Shown: one piece after another, positions 24,501 to 35,585 of the stretch
Layout of the letters: every line of letters begins with the position of its first letter
Numbering within the stretch: position 1 is the stretch's first letter
Assembly: GCA_028551475.1 (NCBI GenBank)
Contig: CM052358.1
Coordinates: 5,520,501 to 5,584,500, forward strand
Source: Casuarina equisetifolia
Taxonomy: Eukaryota > Streptophyta > Magnoliopsida > Fagales > Casuarinaceae
Reading direction: 5' to 3'
Length of the DNA stretch: 64,000 bases
Program-made: the position numbers and the translations under genes
Notes under the pieces: model-generated
What the model was told of the DNA's origin: nothing
The model's input: the letters and a program-made list of their open reading frames with translations, nothing else
The model's database searches: none

Positions 24501-25490
24501 ATTCCAAACTATTTGCCATTTTTTTTAACTTCATTTCTCCTTGAAGCTCCACCAATTTGCCTTCATACATAAAGGACATTTTCATATTTGTGAATTCCCA
24601 TCTAATCTCACTAAGGGATTGTAGCTAGTGAACACCTAAGATAACTCCTAAGCTTGATATAGGTAAAATTAAGAAATATGTATACATTTTGTTGCTTTGT
24701 AAAGATGTTTTACAATTGAATAGAAACCATTTCCATGTATCACCTCCTTACTAGTTACTTCAACCTTAATGGTTCTTTCCAAATCATGTTGTAATTGCAT
24801 CTTCTTGGTTAATTTTGCATTCACAAAATTATGAGTGTTGCTTGAATCAATCAACACCACTACTCACACCTTTGGCTACCCTATATTCCCTTAAATCTAC
24901 ACAGTTCTAGGACATCTAACTCCATATAATGCTACCATAGACAACATCCTCAGTTCTCCTTGATCATCTTCTACATCTACCTTATTTTCCTTCTTAAACT
25001 TACTAAGATCTAACATTTCCAACAAAAAGAGTTTCTTACACCTATGTCTGGGAGCAAATCTTTCATCACAATTAAAACATAGCCTTCTTGCCCTTCTATC
25101 CATGATCTTAGGTTGAGTTAACCTTTTAATTGGAAATTGAGTTTTATGTTTGGGCACCTTCTATTCTCTCATTCCCCCTATGTTATTGTTTTTGAAATTA
25201 GCTATACTCGAAGGTTTAGAAGCTAACTCCTTTACTTTAAAAAGTCTAGCATAGCTAATGGTAGCTGATAATGTTAGGGGTTTATGTGCAATAATATCTA
25301 GTTTGATTCATTCATTTAATCCACTAACAAAATAACTAATACTTTGTTCTACATTCAAGTAGCCAAATCATAAAAGAAGCTTACCAAATTGGAGCTGATA
25401 CTCATGGATTGATCCAACCTTATTTAGCTTGGTAAGTTCTCCAAAATGATCATGAAAAAGTGTTGGCCTGAAGTGCTCCATCATATCATA
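21540..25490 (-). mobile_element. Degenerate Ty3/Gypsy retrotransposon, gag to pol end
   Basis: Reverse-strand reading gives an ordered Gypsy polyprotein broken by stops. Gag (~25,480-25,200) has a MEHFRPT start region and a VSGLNE motif. A zinc knuckle (~25,090) reads CFNCDERFAPRHRC. Protease (~24,850) has VLIDSSNTHNFVN, where the catalytic D-S-G has become D-S-S. RT (~24,050-23,600) has [14 protein letters not shown]. RNase H ends near 23,100 with YKLGKENHATNALSK. Integrase core (~22,340-22,150) has YHPKMDRHFEVVNK. A C-terminal piece near 21,600-21,540 resembles the chromodomain-like tail of Gypsy pol, which suggests a chromovirus. No LTR pair was found. The 5' end is lost at 25,490, where an unrelated repeat begins. 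Confidence 0.82.
23600..24100 (-). pseudogene. Gypsy reverse transcriptase remnant
   Basis: Contains the palm-domain pieces [16 protein letters not shown] and [14 protein letters not shown] in one frame. The catalytic loop, normally YxDD within a FxxxYxDDILxYS context, reads [10 protein letters not shown] here, so the first aspartate is an asparagine and the tyrosine is changed. In-frame stops follow. The enzyme cannot be active. It belongs to the Gypsy element spanning 21,540-25,490. Confidence 0.8.
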
Positions 25491-25492
25491 TG

Positions 25493-26110
25493 TTAGGTTT
25501 AATGGCTAACCAAGAAAGAAGGGGGGGTTGAATTGGTTATCTCAGTTTCTTTTTCTATTTGTAGGTTCAATCACCTTTCATGCACCTAAACAAAGCATTC
25601 AAGGATATTAAAATCAAGCAACAAAGTAAATAGACACAAAGAGGGAAGCAACACAAGTTTACACGATGATTTGGCCCTTGTCACCTACTTCCACCCTTTT
25701 CTCCATCATCATAACCGGTTGAAATCCACTTTACTTCAAAGCCTAGGAGAAAACCTTCCCTTAATACTTTCTAACTCCTCTTTAAGGGGTCATATAAGTC
25801 ACAGTTACAAAGATAAAGTTAACCATCCTTAGTTCAGTAGCAAATCCCTTAAAGATATAGAGATAATGAAGGATAATGCTAATACAAAGGCTTATACAAG
25901 ATATTGAATGCAATTATAAGTTCTAATCATGAAACCCCCAAATATGTTCAAGTTAAGTCTTCAAATTTACAAATCAGTTTATGTGCATATGATAATATAT
26001 GTTTGATTAGCTTATAAACATATATATATCACAAAGAACAATCACACATAAGTGATATTAAGTTGAGTATCAAGATATCACTGAAGCTTCTTCATAGTAA
26101 ATAGAGGATG
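25493..26110 (+). repeat. Repeat unit A interrupting the Gypsy gag
   Basis: Starts exactly where the Gypsy gag similarity stops. It contains ATGGCTAACCAAGAAAG, a G-run, then TTGAATTGGTT, CAAGTTTACACG, TTGAAATCCACTTTACT and AATCATGAAACCCCCAAAT. The same blocks occur in the same order in unit B (26,187-26,850). No coding content. The sequence type GGGGGTTGAATTGGTT is familiar from dispersed plant repeats, but I cannot name the family. Confidence 0.7.
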
Positions 26111-26186
26111 AGCTTAAGTAGGATTTGTTTTGAAAATATCACAAAGACTTTCATAATCTCCTTTCCTTCGAACCACAGAATAGCAT

Positions 26187-26850
26187 GTTGGGTTTTATGG
26201 CTTACCAAGAAAGGGGGATTGAATTGGTTTTAAGTCTAGATCAAAATCTTTTTCCCTTTTCTAATTTGTTTTAAATTATTCTAAGATGTTGTCAAACAAG
26301 GTCTCATAAAACAGTGATAAACCAGAGCACAAAAAATATGACACACAAGTTTACACGGTTTCAGCATTTAAACCTTAAGCCCTATGTCCACCCTCCTCCT
26401 TCAAAATCAGTTGAAGTCCACTTTACTGCAAACTTAGGTGAAAAAGTTCCCCTACACTTTCCAACTCTTCCTCAATAAGTTATACAATCATTTTTCCAAA
26501 GATCACAATACAATGTGTGCCTCAACACACATGAATAAGTTAAGGTTTATCAAACCTCTTACAAACTTAAACAATTCTTTTAAGATATGAAATGTATATG
26601 GAAGATTGCTAAGTTAAGGGTTTTCTAAAGACAATCAAATAGCTAATCAAGCCCTAATCATGAAACCCCTAAATGATAATAGAGTTAAGGTTTCAGATTT
26701 ACAAACAAGTATATGTGCATAACAATATTCAAAATCTAATTAACACATATACAAGTAAAAACCTTAAGTAATCTTGTAAGTAATAGAATAAAAAAACTTT
26801 ACTAATATTTCTATTCAGCTCAAGCTTCACAGATTGATCTTTTTCTTCTT
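26187..26850 (+). repeat. Repeat unit B, diverged copy of unit A
   Basis: Co-linear with unit A over about 640 bp: ATGGCTTACCAAGAAAG, TTGAATTGGTTT, CAAGTTTACACGG, TTGAAGTCCACTTTACT, AATCATGAAACCCCTAAAT, CAAGTATATGTGCATA. Divergence is high, about 25-30%, so these are two old members of a family placed in tandem, not a recent duplication. Confidence 0.7.
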
Positions 26851-28035
26851 TGAAGTGGATTTTCGGATCTTAAGATATTAGCAACTTTTAACAACTAGTT
26901 TTGCTTCTTTTTCCGCACTTAATAGATATCAAGAATGCACCTTTTAATCTCTAAATATAGCCATTCTAACTTGCTCAAAATTTATTCCCATTATGGAAAG
27001 ATTTTGACTAATTTTTGAACCATTGGAGAAACAAAGTGTTTTGTGTAAGTAGCTTTTCCTTTATGGTTTAAATGTGCTCTCAAAATGCATCATTTAATTG
27101 CTTTTTTAAATCAGATCTTGCAAAGCTTTTAGGTCATGGGTCGGGTTCTTGGATTTCATTAAGGTTCTTCCTTAATTCTTCTTGTTCTTGAAGTATTTCT
27201 TTATGGGTGCTTCACAGATTGATAAAGCATCTTTTTCCTTATATCAGCCTTATGATTTTAGCTTATATCCTTTTTAATCTACTTCCAATTCTTTTTTTGA
27301 GCAGTTAGGTCAAAAACTTGAAGAACACATTTAATTTCTTCAATTTGATCTGCTCTAAGTAGTGGGTCTTTGATCTTTTTTCATAGAATTGTTCCTCTCT
27401 TCATTAGCTTTCCAACAAACCTCTTTTTTTAGCTTGGTCAGAGAAGTCTATGGCGGCCAATTTTGCCAACAAAGTCATAGCGTTATTAAACACCCATTTT
27501 TAGGTCAGCAAGTTGAGTCGCTCTTTTAATTTAGTCATGGGTCATGCGGGCGCTTAATTGATTGTGTGCATCGTGAATTGCAAGCACAGGTGTAGGTCGT
27601 GACCTAGACCACTTAAGTGTAGGCTCGAGTCTAAGCTTCAGTCCGAAAGCCTTATAGGTTGGATCCATAGACACTAGGTTGGGTCACTTACGCAAATCGC
27701 ACATTAAACTTGATCTCACTCGAGTTGGGTCACGTTGGCCTTGTTCTGATTGCATTGGGTTGTGCAGTAAATGGACCAGTCCATTAAACCCATTTTAAGC
27801 TACTTCTTTGTGGTCTTTTTGGTCTCAATCCTATGTGGTAGAGTTTCTTGAGATGTTAAAGTCACCAATGCCGCTAACCTTTGGCAACTTGCAAAGATAA
27901 CTTTAAAGCTATTATTTACCACCTAGACAACGATTGCAAACACACACAAACACAAAATGATTAGAATAGTATAGCAAACAATATATTTCGGATGTCCAGT
28001 TTGGATTTTTAAATTTGTTAATAACTGAGGATGGG

Positions 28036-28038
<3 letters not shown>
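26851..28038. other. Intergenic DNA, nothing recognised
   Basis: No coding similarity on either strand. Composition is less AT-rich around 27,450-27,780, but no domain or repeat partner was found in the window. Confidence 0.4.

Positions 28039-28071
<33 letters not shown>
28039..28071. repeat. (AT)n microsatellite
   Basis: About 16 AT dinucleotides followed by a T run. Simple repeat. Confidence 0.95.
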
Positions 28072-28073
<2 letters not shown>

Positions 28074-28159
28074 TTTTGCAAAGTTGTGAAAATTTTTAAT
28101 TATATTATTCAAAAATATAGTTCGGTTTTCAATTCTCTTTATAATTCTACTTTTGATTA

Positions 28160-29590
28160 GGGGTTTTGCCAAATAAAATCCTATCTATGATGTTAAAAGT
28201 TTTTCAAAAATAAATTCCTAGTGCACAGCCTATGATTTACATGCAGTGATTTTAGCAAGCTATTGGGCTATAAGATTTTCATGGCTTGAGATTTGTGGAA
28301 TTCCATGTGGTGGGGTGGAAGGCTTGACTCATCATAGGCTTCCTTGGTTGCATAACATTAGGTTTTAGGCCTTGAAGCTATAATTTGATATGCCATCTTG
28401 GAGTCAAATTAGCTTTTGATAAATTGAAAATTAAGGGTTTTCAAATATGTGTATTTCTCTCTACTTTCTATTGTTCCAAATGATTCATTCAATTCTATTT
28501 AAACGAGTCTTAGCATTGTTGCCTTTTGTTTTGCATTAACATTTAAAACAACATCAAAATTTAGCAAAAAGTTAATGAAGTCTTAAGGTAAACATTTTCC
28601 CTTTAAAGATTTACCTCAAACTTATTTTCCAAGTTGGTGATAACTGTTATGAAAATTTTCTTTCGAAAAGCAATTGGGAAAAGGGAGTGTGAGCTATCTT
28701 GGACTTGACCTCTTGGTTGGAGCCTTTACTAGCTATCAACTGAACTAGCAAGCATCAGATAATAACTTTTAACAATTATATGTAATTGTTTTTAGATTTT
28801 TGTGCAATTTTAAAGCTTATGACTCATTTCTTAGAATTTTTAGGTTTCCCATCTTGTTTAATTGAAGAAAATGTTTTTACTGTTAAGATGCTAATGATGC
28901 ATAATTATTTGTCACAAGATTATTGAGGCATTGCCTATTAAGAGTTAATAATTTTTATACATAATAAAGTTGTTGCATAATCTTAAATAAATGAAGAATT
29001 AATGAATGAGAAAGTGAAATAATTAACCTAGGTTCAATATAGAGGTGGATCAACACTAAAAAAATGATTGTCAATCACCTTTAAATTCATTTGGAGTTTC
29101 TTAAAACCATTCTTTTCCTTACGGTTGGTTTTGGTCAATAGGCTTATTAGTTATAATCTTTTTTCTCTCTTCACACCTGATGCTTACATGGTCTTGTGAT
29201 GAGGTTGCTAATTGCATGACAATAATTAGAGTAATAGAAAATGCAAGTTTATTTTTTAGTTATTTGCAATTGGTTTTAAAAAAATACTTCCATATACAGA
29301 AAGCATATTGGATGTTTAGATTTTCACATGCCTCTATCTTAAATATGGATAATACCTTTTATAAGACTTAACTTATAAGTAAAAAAGTATCTTGTTTGAA
29401 ATGTGGACTTTAATGCATTAAAATATTTATTCTTTTCTTAAAAACAAACTTGTAAAGGAGTGGAAGACCCTCACTCATAAGAAGAATATGCCTAATATAT
29501 TGATAATGTATGGCATTCATATGGATTTCAATTATTTTTTAATAGAAAAAGAATTAATTTTTTATTAAATTATGGGAGAATCCAATGATG
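28160..29590 (-). repeat. Dispersed repeat, copy 2 (inverted relative to 8158-9900)
   Basis: The reverse complement aligns with 8158-9900 in the same order: AAAATAAATTCCTA near 28,205, CTTCCTTGGTTGCATAA near 28,342, GTTAATGAAGTCTTAAGGTA near 28,572, a TTTCCCATCTTGTT block near 28,847, CAATGCCTTTAAT-type text, GACCATGTAA-type text near 29,190, and GGGAGAATCC at 29,574. It lacks the internal tandem duplication of copy 1. The end at about 29,590 coincides with the left boundary of copy 1 at 8158, so that terminus is real. Confidence 0.7.
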
Positions 29591-30142
29591 CAACTCATAG
29601 CCTTTAAATAATGATTATGTGAGAAATTGATAGTCTTGTGATTAAGACACTTACTTTGCAAACAAGTGATTGGTTAACAACAAAGCATTTAGAGTCCTTA
29701 AACAATTTGAATTTTATTAGATGATATTCTTGCAAACAAAAGAATAATCTCATGTTAAAGAACATGTCAATGCCACATGTCCTAGCCACATCAGCTATCC
29801 AACCACGCAAGCCCTAACCTTAGTAGAGACAGGTGACCCAACTAGACCAATCAACCTGTGTCGCAACCCAGCTTCAACCCACAACTGTGTTTGTCATATT
29901 CGTCCAAAACTCTCTCCACCACCATCATCGATTTCCTTCTTAATTTGTATGATTTAGTTTGTAAAGAGTTTGCTTATGTAGATCATGTACAAAATCATAT
30001 ATATATTGTAAATCAATCTTGAATAAACACATAAGGAAATTTCATCAATTGAAATTGCACAAAACCTAGGGTTTCGCCTTTTTCTTGTCTCTATTGGAAT
30101 TTCATAATTCTAGCAACCTTGTCAATGTTTTTCTCCCTTTCA
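29591..30142 (+). mobile_element. Probable 5' LTR tail of an older Copia element (host of the nested insertion)
   Basis: The right end, TTTCA at 30,138-30,142, is followed by TGGTATC (30,143-30,149). That is the start of a Copia primer-binding site, which continues as AAAAGCC at 35,586 after the inserted element. The LTR start is not identifiable because no second copy of this LTR is in the window. The stretch from ~29,960 onward, including a short ATATAT run and AATAAACAC, is compatible with an LTR transcript end. Confidence 0.55.
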
Positions 30143-30144
30143 TG

Positions 30145-30149
30145 GTATC
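30145..30149 (+). repeat. Left target-site duplication GTATC
   Basis: GTATC lies directly before TGTTAGAAAT of the left LTR and is repeated at 35,581-35,585 directly after the right LTR. Five base pairs is the usual size for Copia elements. Confidence 0.85.
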
Positions 30150-30772
30150 TGTTAGAAATACAAACCAAAACAGAACTGCCAAATATCTTGCCAGAATTAA
30201 AAACAAAAACGGAATCGGCGAGAACCATTTCTAAATCAAAAACCGAAAATCAAATTTTGAAAATAAATACGTCGGCGATATCTGAATCCGAAGAAGAAGA
30301 AGAAGCGATAGTTATTAAAGCAGGCGCGTGTACCACACACGCCATTCATCCAAGGCAACTCATGGACAAAATAAAGACGCGCGCGAGTTATACGCGTCAT
30401 CTTCTTCCTCATGCCTGTGAGAGAACAACGATTCGTCTCCTTCGTTTAACAGTTATACAAAACGGTTCAAGGTGAAATAAGAGGCATTTTAATTAGAGGA
30501 AAACAATCTCTTTATTTTAATAAAAAATAAAAAGAATCATCAATTCTATTGATGAAATTTTCCACTTAAAATCTAAAAGGTCTTAGGGTTCTTCATATTT
30601 TTTGGTTTTTCATAATCAATTGTATTGATCATCATCATTAAGAGATGATTTACATTTGTTTTTCCAACCACTATAAAAAGGTAGTTGGTGTGTACTCAAT
30701 GATTCACTCAAGCAATACAAAATTACTACTTTCATATTATTCTTCATATTGTTCTTCATATTATTCTTCATG
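30150..30772 (+). repeat. 5' LTR of the 30.1-35.6 kb Copia, 3'-truncated
   Basis: Aligns with 34,906 onward, with roughly 5% substitutions and a 15-bp-class indel near position 85. It stops matching after the TTCATATTATTCTTCAT repeats near 30,772. The last ~90 bases of the full LTR, and the primer-binding site, are absent. Confidence 0.85.
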
Positions 30773-30865
30773 AAAGACTCAAAATTACTCAGTTTAGCCT
30801 TTTTGGCGAAAGCTTTTCTTCAAAAAAAAAAAATCTTTTTTTTTCTTTTCTTTATCCTTTTGCAG

Positions 30866-32162
30866 ATGGCTTCCACTGTCACCCACATTCATGCTGCTAC
30901 TCATGCTCTTCCGCTACCCAATCCTGGTCCTCTTCCTGCCATTGGTGTGCAACTCAAAGGTCCTAATTTTCTTGTTTGGAAAGCTCGAATTGAGTCTTTC
31001 CTTCAAGCAAATGGGTTACTTGGTGTTGTTGATGGCTCATTTCCAAAACTGATGAGTTTCTTACCAAAACTAATGAACAAGGCAACATCACTCGTGACTC
31101 CAATCCCGCTTACCAAGATTGGATAATCCGGGATCATATTGCTTGTGGCTGATTTTTTGCACTTGTAGTGACACTATTGTGACCACTGCTAGACAATGCA
31201 AAACCTCTGCTAAGATATGGCAGGCCTTATCCTCTGAATTTATGGCTCATAGTTCTGCGCGAGTTTCTGCTCTTCGCCTACGCCTTCAAATAGCAACCAA
31301 AGGGCATCAAACGGTAACTGAATTTCTTCAAGAAGTTGATGGTATTGTTGATCAACTTTCACTTGTAGGTGAAGTTATTTATGAAAATGAGTACTTAACT
31401 CATGTTTTCCGAGGTCTTGGCACACCTTATGCCCCTCTTGCCACTGTTGTTGCTGTTTATACTCGCACTTCATCTCTTCCTCGCGAAGATCTTCGTGGGT
31501 TACTTCTTACCCAGGAAGCTCACATTGAAATGGCTACCCAAGGCTCACCAACTGCAGCTGCCTTTGCCACTAGTCTTGCTCCCCTTCCAACTACTCAAAA
31601 TTTTTCCCCATCTTCAGTCACTCCAACAAGCCGATTCACTCATATCACCACTCCAGGACATACCTCCATTCCTCATTATAGTAGCAAACCTCGGCGCAAT
31701 TTTCTTTGTCAAATCTGTCACAAACCAGGACATCTTGCACGTCAATGTCGTTATAGGTATGTTCCCTCCAATTATGGGCCTACTAATAACTTTCAAGGCC
31801 ACCAGAATATTCAAGCAAATACTATTAAAAAGGCTCCACAACAACCACATCAAGCCTCTCATGAAACTGATTGGTTTCCTGATTCTGGTGCTACACATCA
31901 TATCTCGCCAGATGCTTATGATATTACGCAACTACTCAATTATGATGGGAATCAAGCTGTTACTGTAGGGGATGGCATGGCACTTCCAATAACCCACAAA
32001 GGTACTTTATTAACCCCTACTCATATCAATGTTTCTGATGTACTTATTGTGCCTAATATAACAAAACGATTGTTATCTATTTCAAAGTTTACCAAAGATA
32101 ACAATTGCATTTTCTCATTTTTTCCCGATTTCTGTCATGTACAGAGTCTGAAAACGGGATGA
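30866..32162 (+). pseudogene. Copia gag and protease remnant
   Basis: ATG at 30,866 follows a pyrimidine run and CAG. The frame gives a Copia gag start with FLVWKARIESFLQANGLLG, then changes frame near 31,120 and continues as the UBN2-type gag core (WQALSSEFMAHSSARVSALR region, EFLQEVDGIVDQLS). A zinc knuckle CQICHKPGHLARQC lies at ~31,708-31,750. Protease follows with WFPDSGATHHIS at ~31,871. A stop at 32,160 ends the frame. Gag packages the element RNA and the protease cuts the polyprotein; with the frame break this copy makes neither. Confidence 0.88.
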
Positions 32163-32207
32163 ATCCTACTCCAAAGATTAGCTGAACATGGCCTTTATTG
32201 CATCAAC

Positions 32208-34863
32208 TTGAGTACTCTTCAGCAATCGCCAAAGTCTTTTCATATTTCTATAATAAATGTAATGGCCTGGCATTATAGATTAGGCCATCTTAATTATGCA
32301 AATGTAATAAGATTGCTAAAACTTTTGAATATTCAATTTACTGGACATCTTTCATTGTCTTGTACTGCTTGTTGCATCAGTAAAAGTTGACGACAATCAC
32401 ATTTATCTACCCATAATATTTCCAATGCTCCTTTGGACTTAGTCCATTTTGATATATGAGGCCCTGCACTAATTACATCATCACAAGGGAATAGATATTA
32501 TATTTGTTTTATTGATGAATATTCCAAATTTACATGGCTCTATTCCATGAAAACAAGAGAAGAATTTCTTCAAATCTTTACAAATTTTCAAACATTCGTT
32601 GAAAATCAACTTCAAACTACCATCAAAACCATTCAATGTGATGGAGCTGCTGAATTTACTTCCAAAGACTTTAAAACTCTGTTATCCAATAAAGGTATTT
32701 ATCAAGGTATATCAAGTCCATATGTGCCATTTCAAAATGGGACTGCTAAAAGAAAACATCGACATATCACTGAATCCGGGTTATCAATGATGAATCATGC
32801 CCATATACCGCTTCAATATTGGGATTTTATCTTTGAAAGTGCCACACATATTATTAATCGCCTACCAAGCTCAGCACTAGCCAACACAACTCCATGGGAA
32901 AAATTGTTTCATCAACAACCTAGTATCTCTCATTTACGAGTTTTAGGGTGTTTAGTATTTCCTTATTTAAGACCCTATGCTTCACATAAACTTACTATAC
33001 GTTCCAAACCTTGTGTTTTCTTGGGCTATCCTATAGGATATAAAGGCTATCGTTGTCTTTGTTTACATACAAAAACAATTTATATTGTTACAGATGCCAT
33101 ATTTGATGAAAATGCATTTTCCTTTCAACACGTAAATACATCAAAGTTGTTACCAATACACTAATACCACCTTTTTCTACTGACATTACGTCAGAAAATA
33201 CTACAAAGTATAACACAACAAGAGAAGCTCATGACATGCTCCCACAATCCTCCACTAAGAACCATTCCATGGTTACACGACTCAAAAGAGGTACAATATC
33301 TAAACGCACTTTATTGTGTGATCATACATATGCTTTAACAACCTCTGTACATCCTTTTATTGAACCTAAAAACTATACAGAAGCCTCAAAAGATCCTAAT
33401 TGGCGTGTTGCTATGGTTGAAGAATATAATGCTTTGTTAAAAAAATCACACTTGGGAACTTGTCCCTTTACCCCAAAATATTATTCTTATAGGATGTAAA
33501 TGGGTATATAAAGTTAAACAAAAATCTAATGGCACCCTAGAACGATATAAAACACGATTGGTTGCTAAAGGATTTCATCAACAACCTGGTATTGATTATC
33601 ATGATACATTTAGTCCTGTTGCTAAGCCTGTTACAGTAAGAATTATCATTGCTTTGGCATATACTAGCGGATGGACTATTAAACAACTTGATGTCAAAAA
33701 TGTTTTCTTACATGGCATACTAGATGAAGAAGTATATATCACTCAACCACAAGGATTCATTGACTCTACTAAACCAAACTTTGTTTGTCGACTAAAACGA
33801 TCCTTGTATGGATTAAAACAAGCTCCAAGAGCTTGGAATCATCGTCTTACTAAATTTCTTCAACATATTGGGTTTAAAATTTTCCAAGCAGACTCTTCAT
33901 TATTCGTATTACATACAAAAACATACAGTGCATTTCTCCTTGTGTATGTTGATGATATTATTTTTACAGGAAGTTTTACTACACCATTGTCCAAAATCCT
34001 TGAACAACTCAGGACTGAATTTCTTATTAAGGACTTAGGTAACTTACATTATTTTTTGGGAATTGAAGCTAAATATTCTACAAATAGTCTTTTGCTTCAT
34101 CAACCAAAATTTGCTCATGAAATACTTTTTCAAGCCAAAATGAATGAAGCTCGCGGGATGTCTACCCCATGCACAACAAATCATCCACCATCTATATCCG
34201 ATGGTGAACCCTACTCAGACCCAACACACTACCGTAGTATTGTCGGATCTCTTCAATATTTAACACTTACACGCCCTGATATTTCCTATGCTGTAAACAC
34301 TGCATGCCAATACATGCATGCTCCTACTCTTACTCATTGGGCATTTGTCAAACGTATCCTACGATTTCTAATTGATACCCCTAGATATGGTATTCAAATA
34401 ACAAAATCATCAAATTGTAATCTCCATGCATATTCTGATGCTAGATGGGCTGGTGATCATGATGATCATAAATCCACTAGAGGCTTTTGTATTTTTCTTG
34501 GAACAAATTTAATTTCTTAGAGCTCTAGAAAACAAAAAACTGTTGCATGCTCTAGTACAGAAGCTGAACTTAAATGTCTTGCTGATACTGCTGCAGAACT
34601 TATTTGGATAGAAGCTCTATTACAAGATCTTCAAGTCAACCAATCTAGTCCTCCCACGCTATGGTGCCATAATTTATCCACACTTTATCTAACTACTAAT
34701 CCTGTTTTTCATGCAAGAACCAAACATGTTGAGGTTGATTTTCATTTTATTCGTGAAAGAATCAAAACAAAGAAACTTTCTGTGCATTTTATTTCTATAG
34801 TGGATCAAACAGCTGATATATTTACAAAAGGCCTATCATCAACCCGTTTTCAACTACTTTAAA
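32208..34863 (+). pseudogene. Copia pol remnant: integrase, reverse transcriptase, RNase H
   Basis: Zinc-binding pre-integrase HYRLGH and CTAC motifs occur at 32,270-32,390. The integrase core follows, with a TGA where a WGP tryptophan is expected (32,457) and VHFD retained. At 32,748 the segment NGTAKRKHRH has lysine where the catalytic glutamate of the D,D,E triad is normally found. A frame change occurs around 33,170-33,550. RT has ARLVAKGF-type and GLKQAPRAW motifs and an intact YVDD at 33,945-33,956. TAG at 34,518 interrupts RNase H, which continues to the VDQTADIFTKGL motif near 34,840. The pattern is that of a decayed but relatively recent copy. Confidence 0.88.
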
Positions 34864-34905
34864 ACAAGCTCATGGTGCGGACGGACACGTCAGCTTGCAG
34901 GGGGA

Positions 34906-35580
34906 TGTTAGAAATACAAACCAAAACAGAACTGCCGAATATCTTGCCAGAATTAAAAACAAAAACGGAACCGGCGAGAACCATTTCTAAATCAAATTTT
35001 GAAAATAAATACGTCGGCGATATTTGAATCCGAAGAAGAAGAAGAAGCGACAGTTATTAAAGTAGGCGCGTGTACCACACGCGCCATTCAGCCAAGGTAA
35101 CTCACGGACAAAATAAAAACGCACGCGTATAACTCACGCGCGTCATCTTCTTCCTCACGCCTGCGAGAGAACAACGATTTGTCTCCTTCGTTTAATAGTT
35201 ATAAAGAACGGTTCAAGCTGAAATAAGAGGCGTTTTAATCAGAGGAAAACAATTTCTTTATTTCAGTAAAAAAATAAAAAGAATCATCAATTCTATTGAT
35301 GAAATTTTCTGCTCAAAATCTAAAAGGTCTTAGGGTTCTTCATATTTTTTGGTTTTTCATAATCAATTGTATTGATCATCATCATTAATAGATGATTTAC
35401 GTTTGTTTTTCCAACCACTATAAAAAGGTAGTTGGTGTGTACTCAATAATTCACTCAAGCAATACAAAATTACTACTTTCATAATGTTCTTCATATTGTT
35501 CTTCATATTATTCTTCATATTGTTCTTCATATTTTTATAATAATTTCTACAATATATTGTAGAAATTGTTATTTTTAACT
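34906..35580 (+). repeat. 3' LTR of the 30.1-35.6 kb Copia, full length (675 bp)
   Basis: Begins TGTTAGAAAT right after the purine tract and ends TTTTTAACT directly before the duplicated GTATC. The terminal inverted pair TGTTA/TAAC-T suggests an original end TAACA with one change. It contains several copies of a TTCATATTGTTC motif near the end and an AAAAGGTAGTTGG segment downstream of TATAAAAAG, a likely TATA box at ~35,421. Confidence 0.88.
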
Positions 35581-35585
35581 GTATC

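Larger units (their letters stand above)
30150..35580 (+). mobile_element. Ty1/Copia retrotransposon with two LTRs, nested in another Copia
   Basis: LTRs begin TGTTAGAAATACAAACC at 30,150 and 34,906. A purine tract GCAGGGGGA abuts the right LTR, and the 5-bp duplication GTATC frames the whole element. Internal order is gag with CCHC zinc knuckle, protease, integrase, reverse transcriptase, RNase H, which is Copia order. The coding part has at least two frame changes and several stops, some of which are tryptophan codons turned into TGA or TAG. The left LTR lacks the last ~90 bases of the right one, and no primer-binding site is visible after it, so the copy could not prime new cDNA. Confidence 0.92.
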
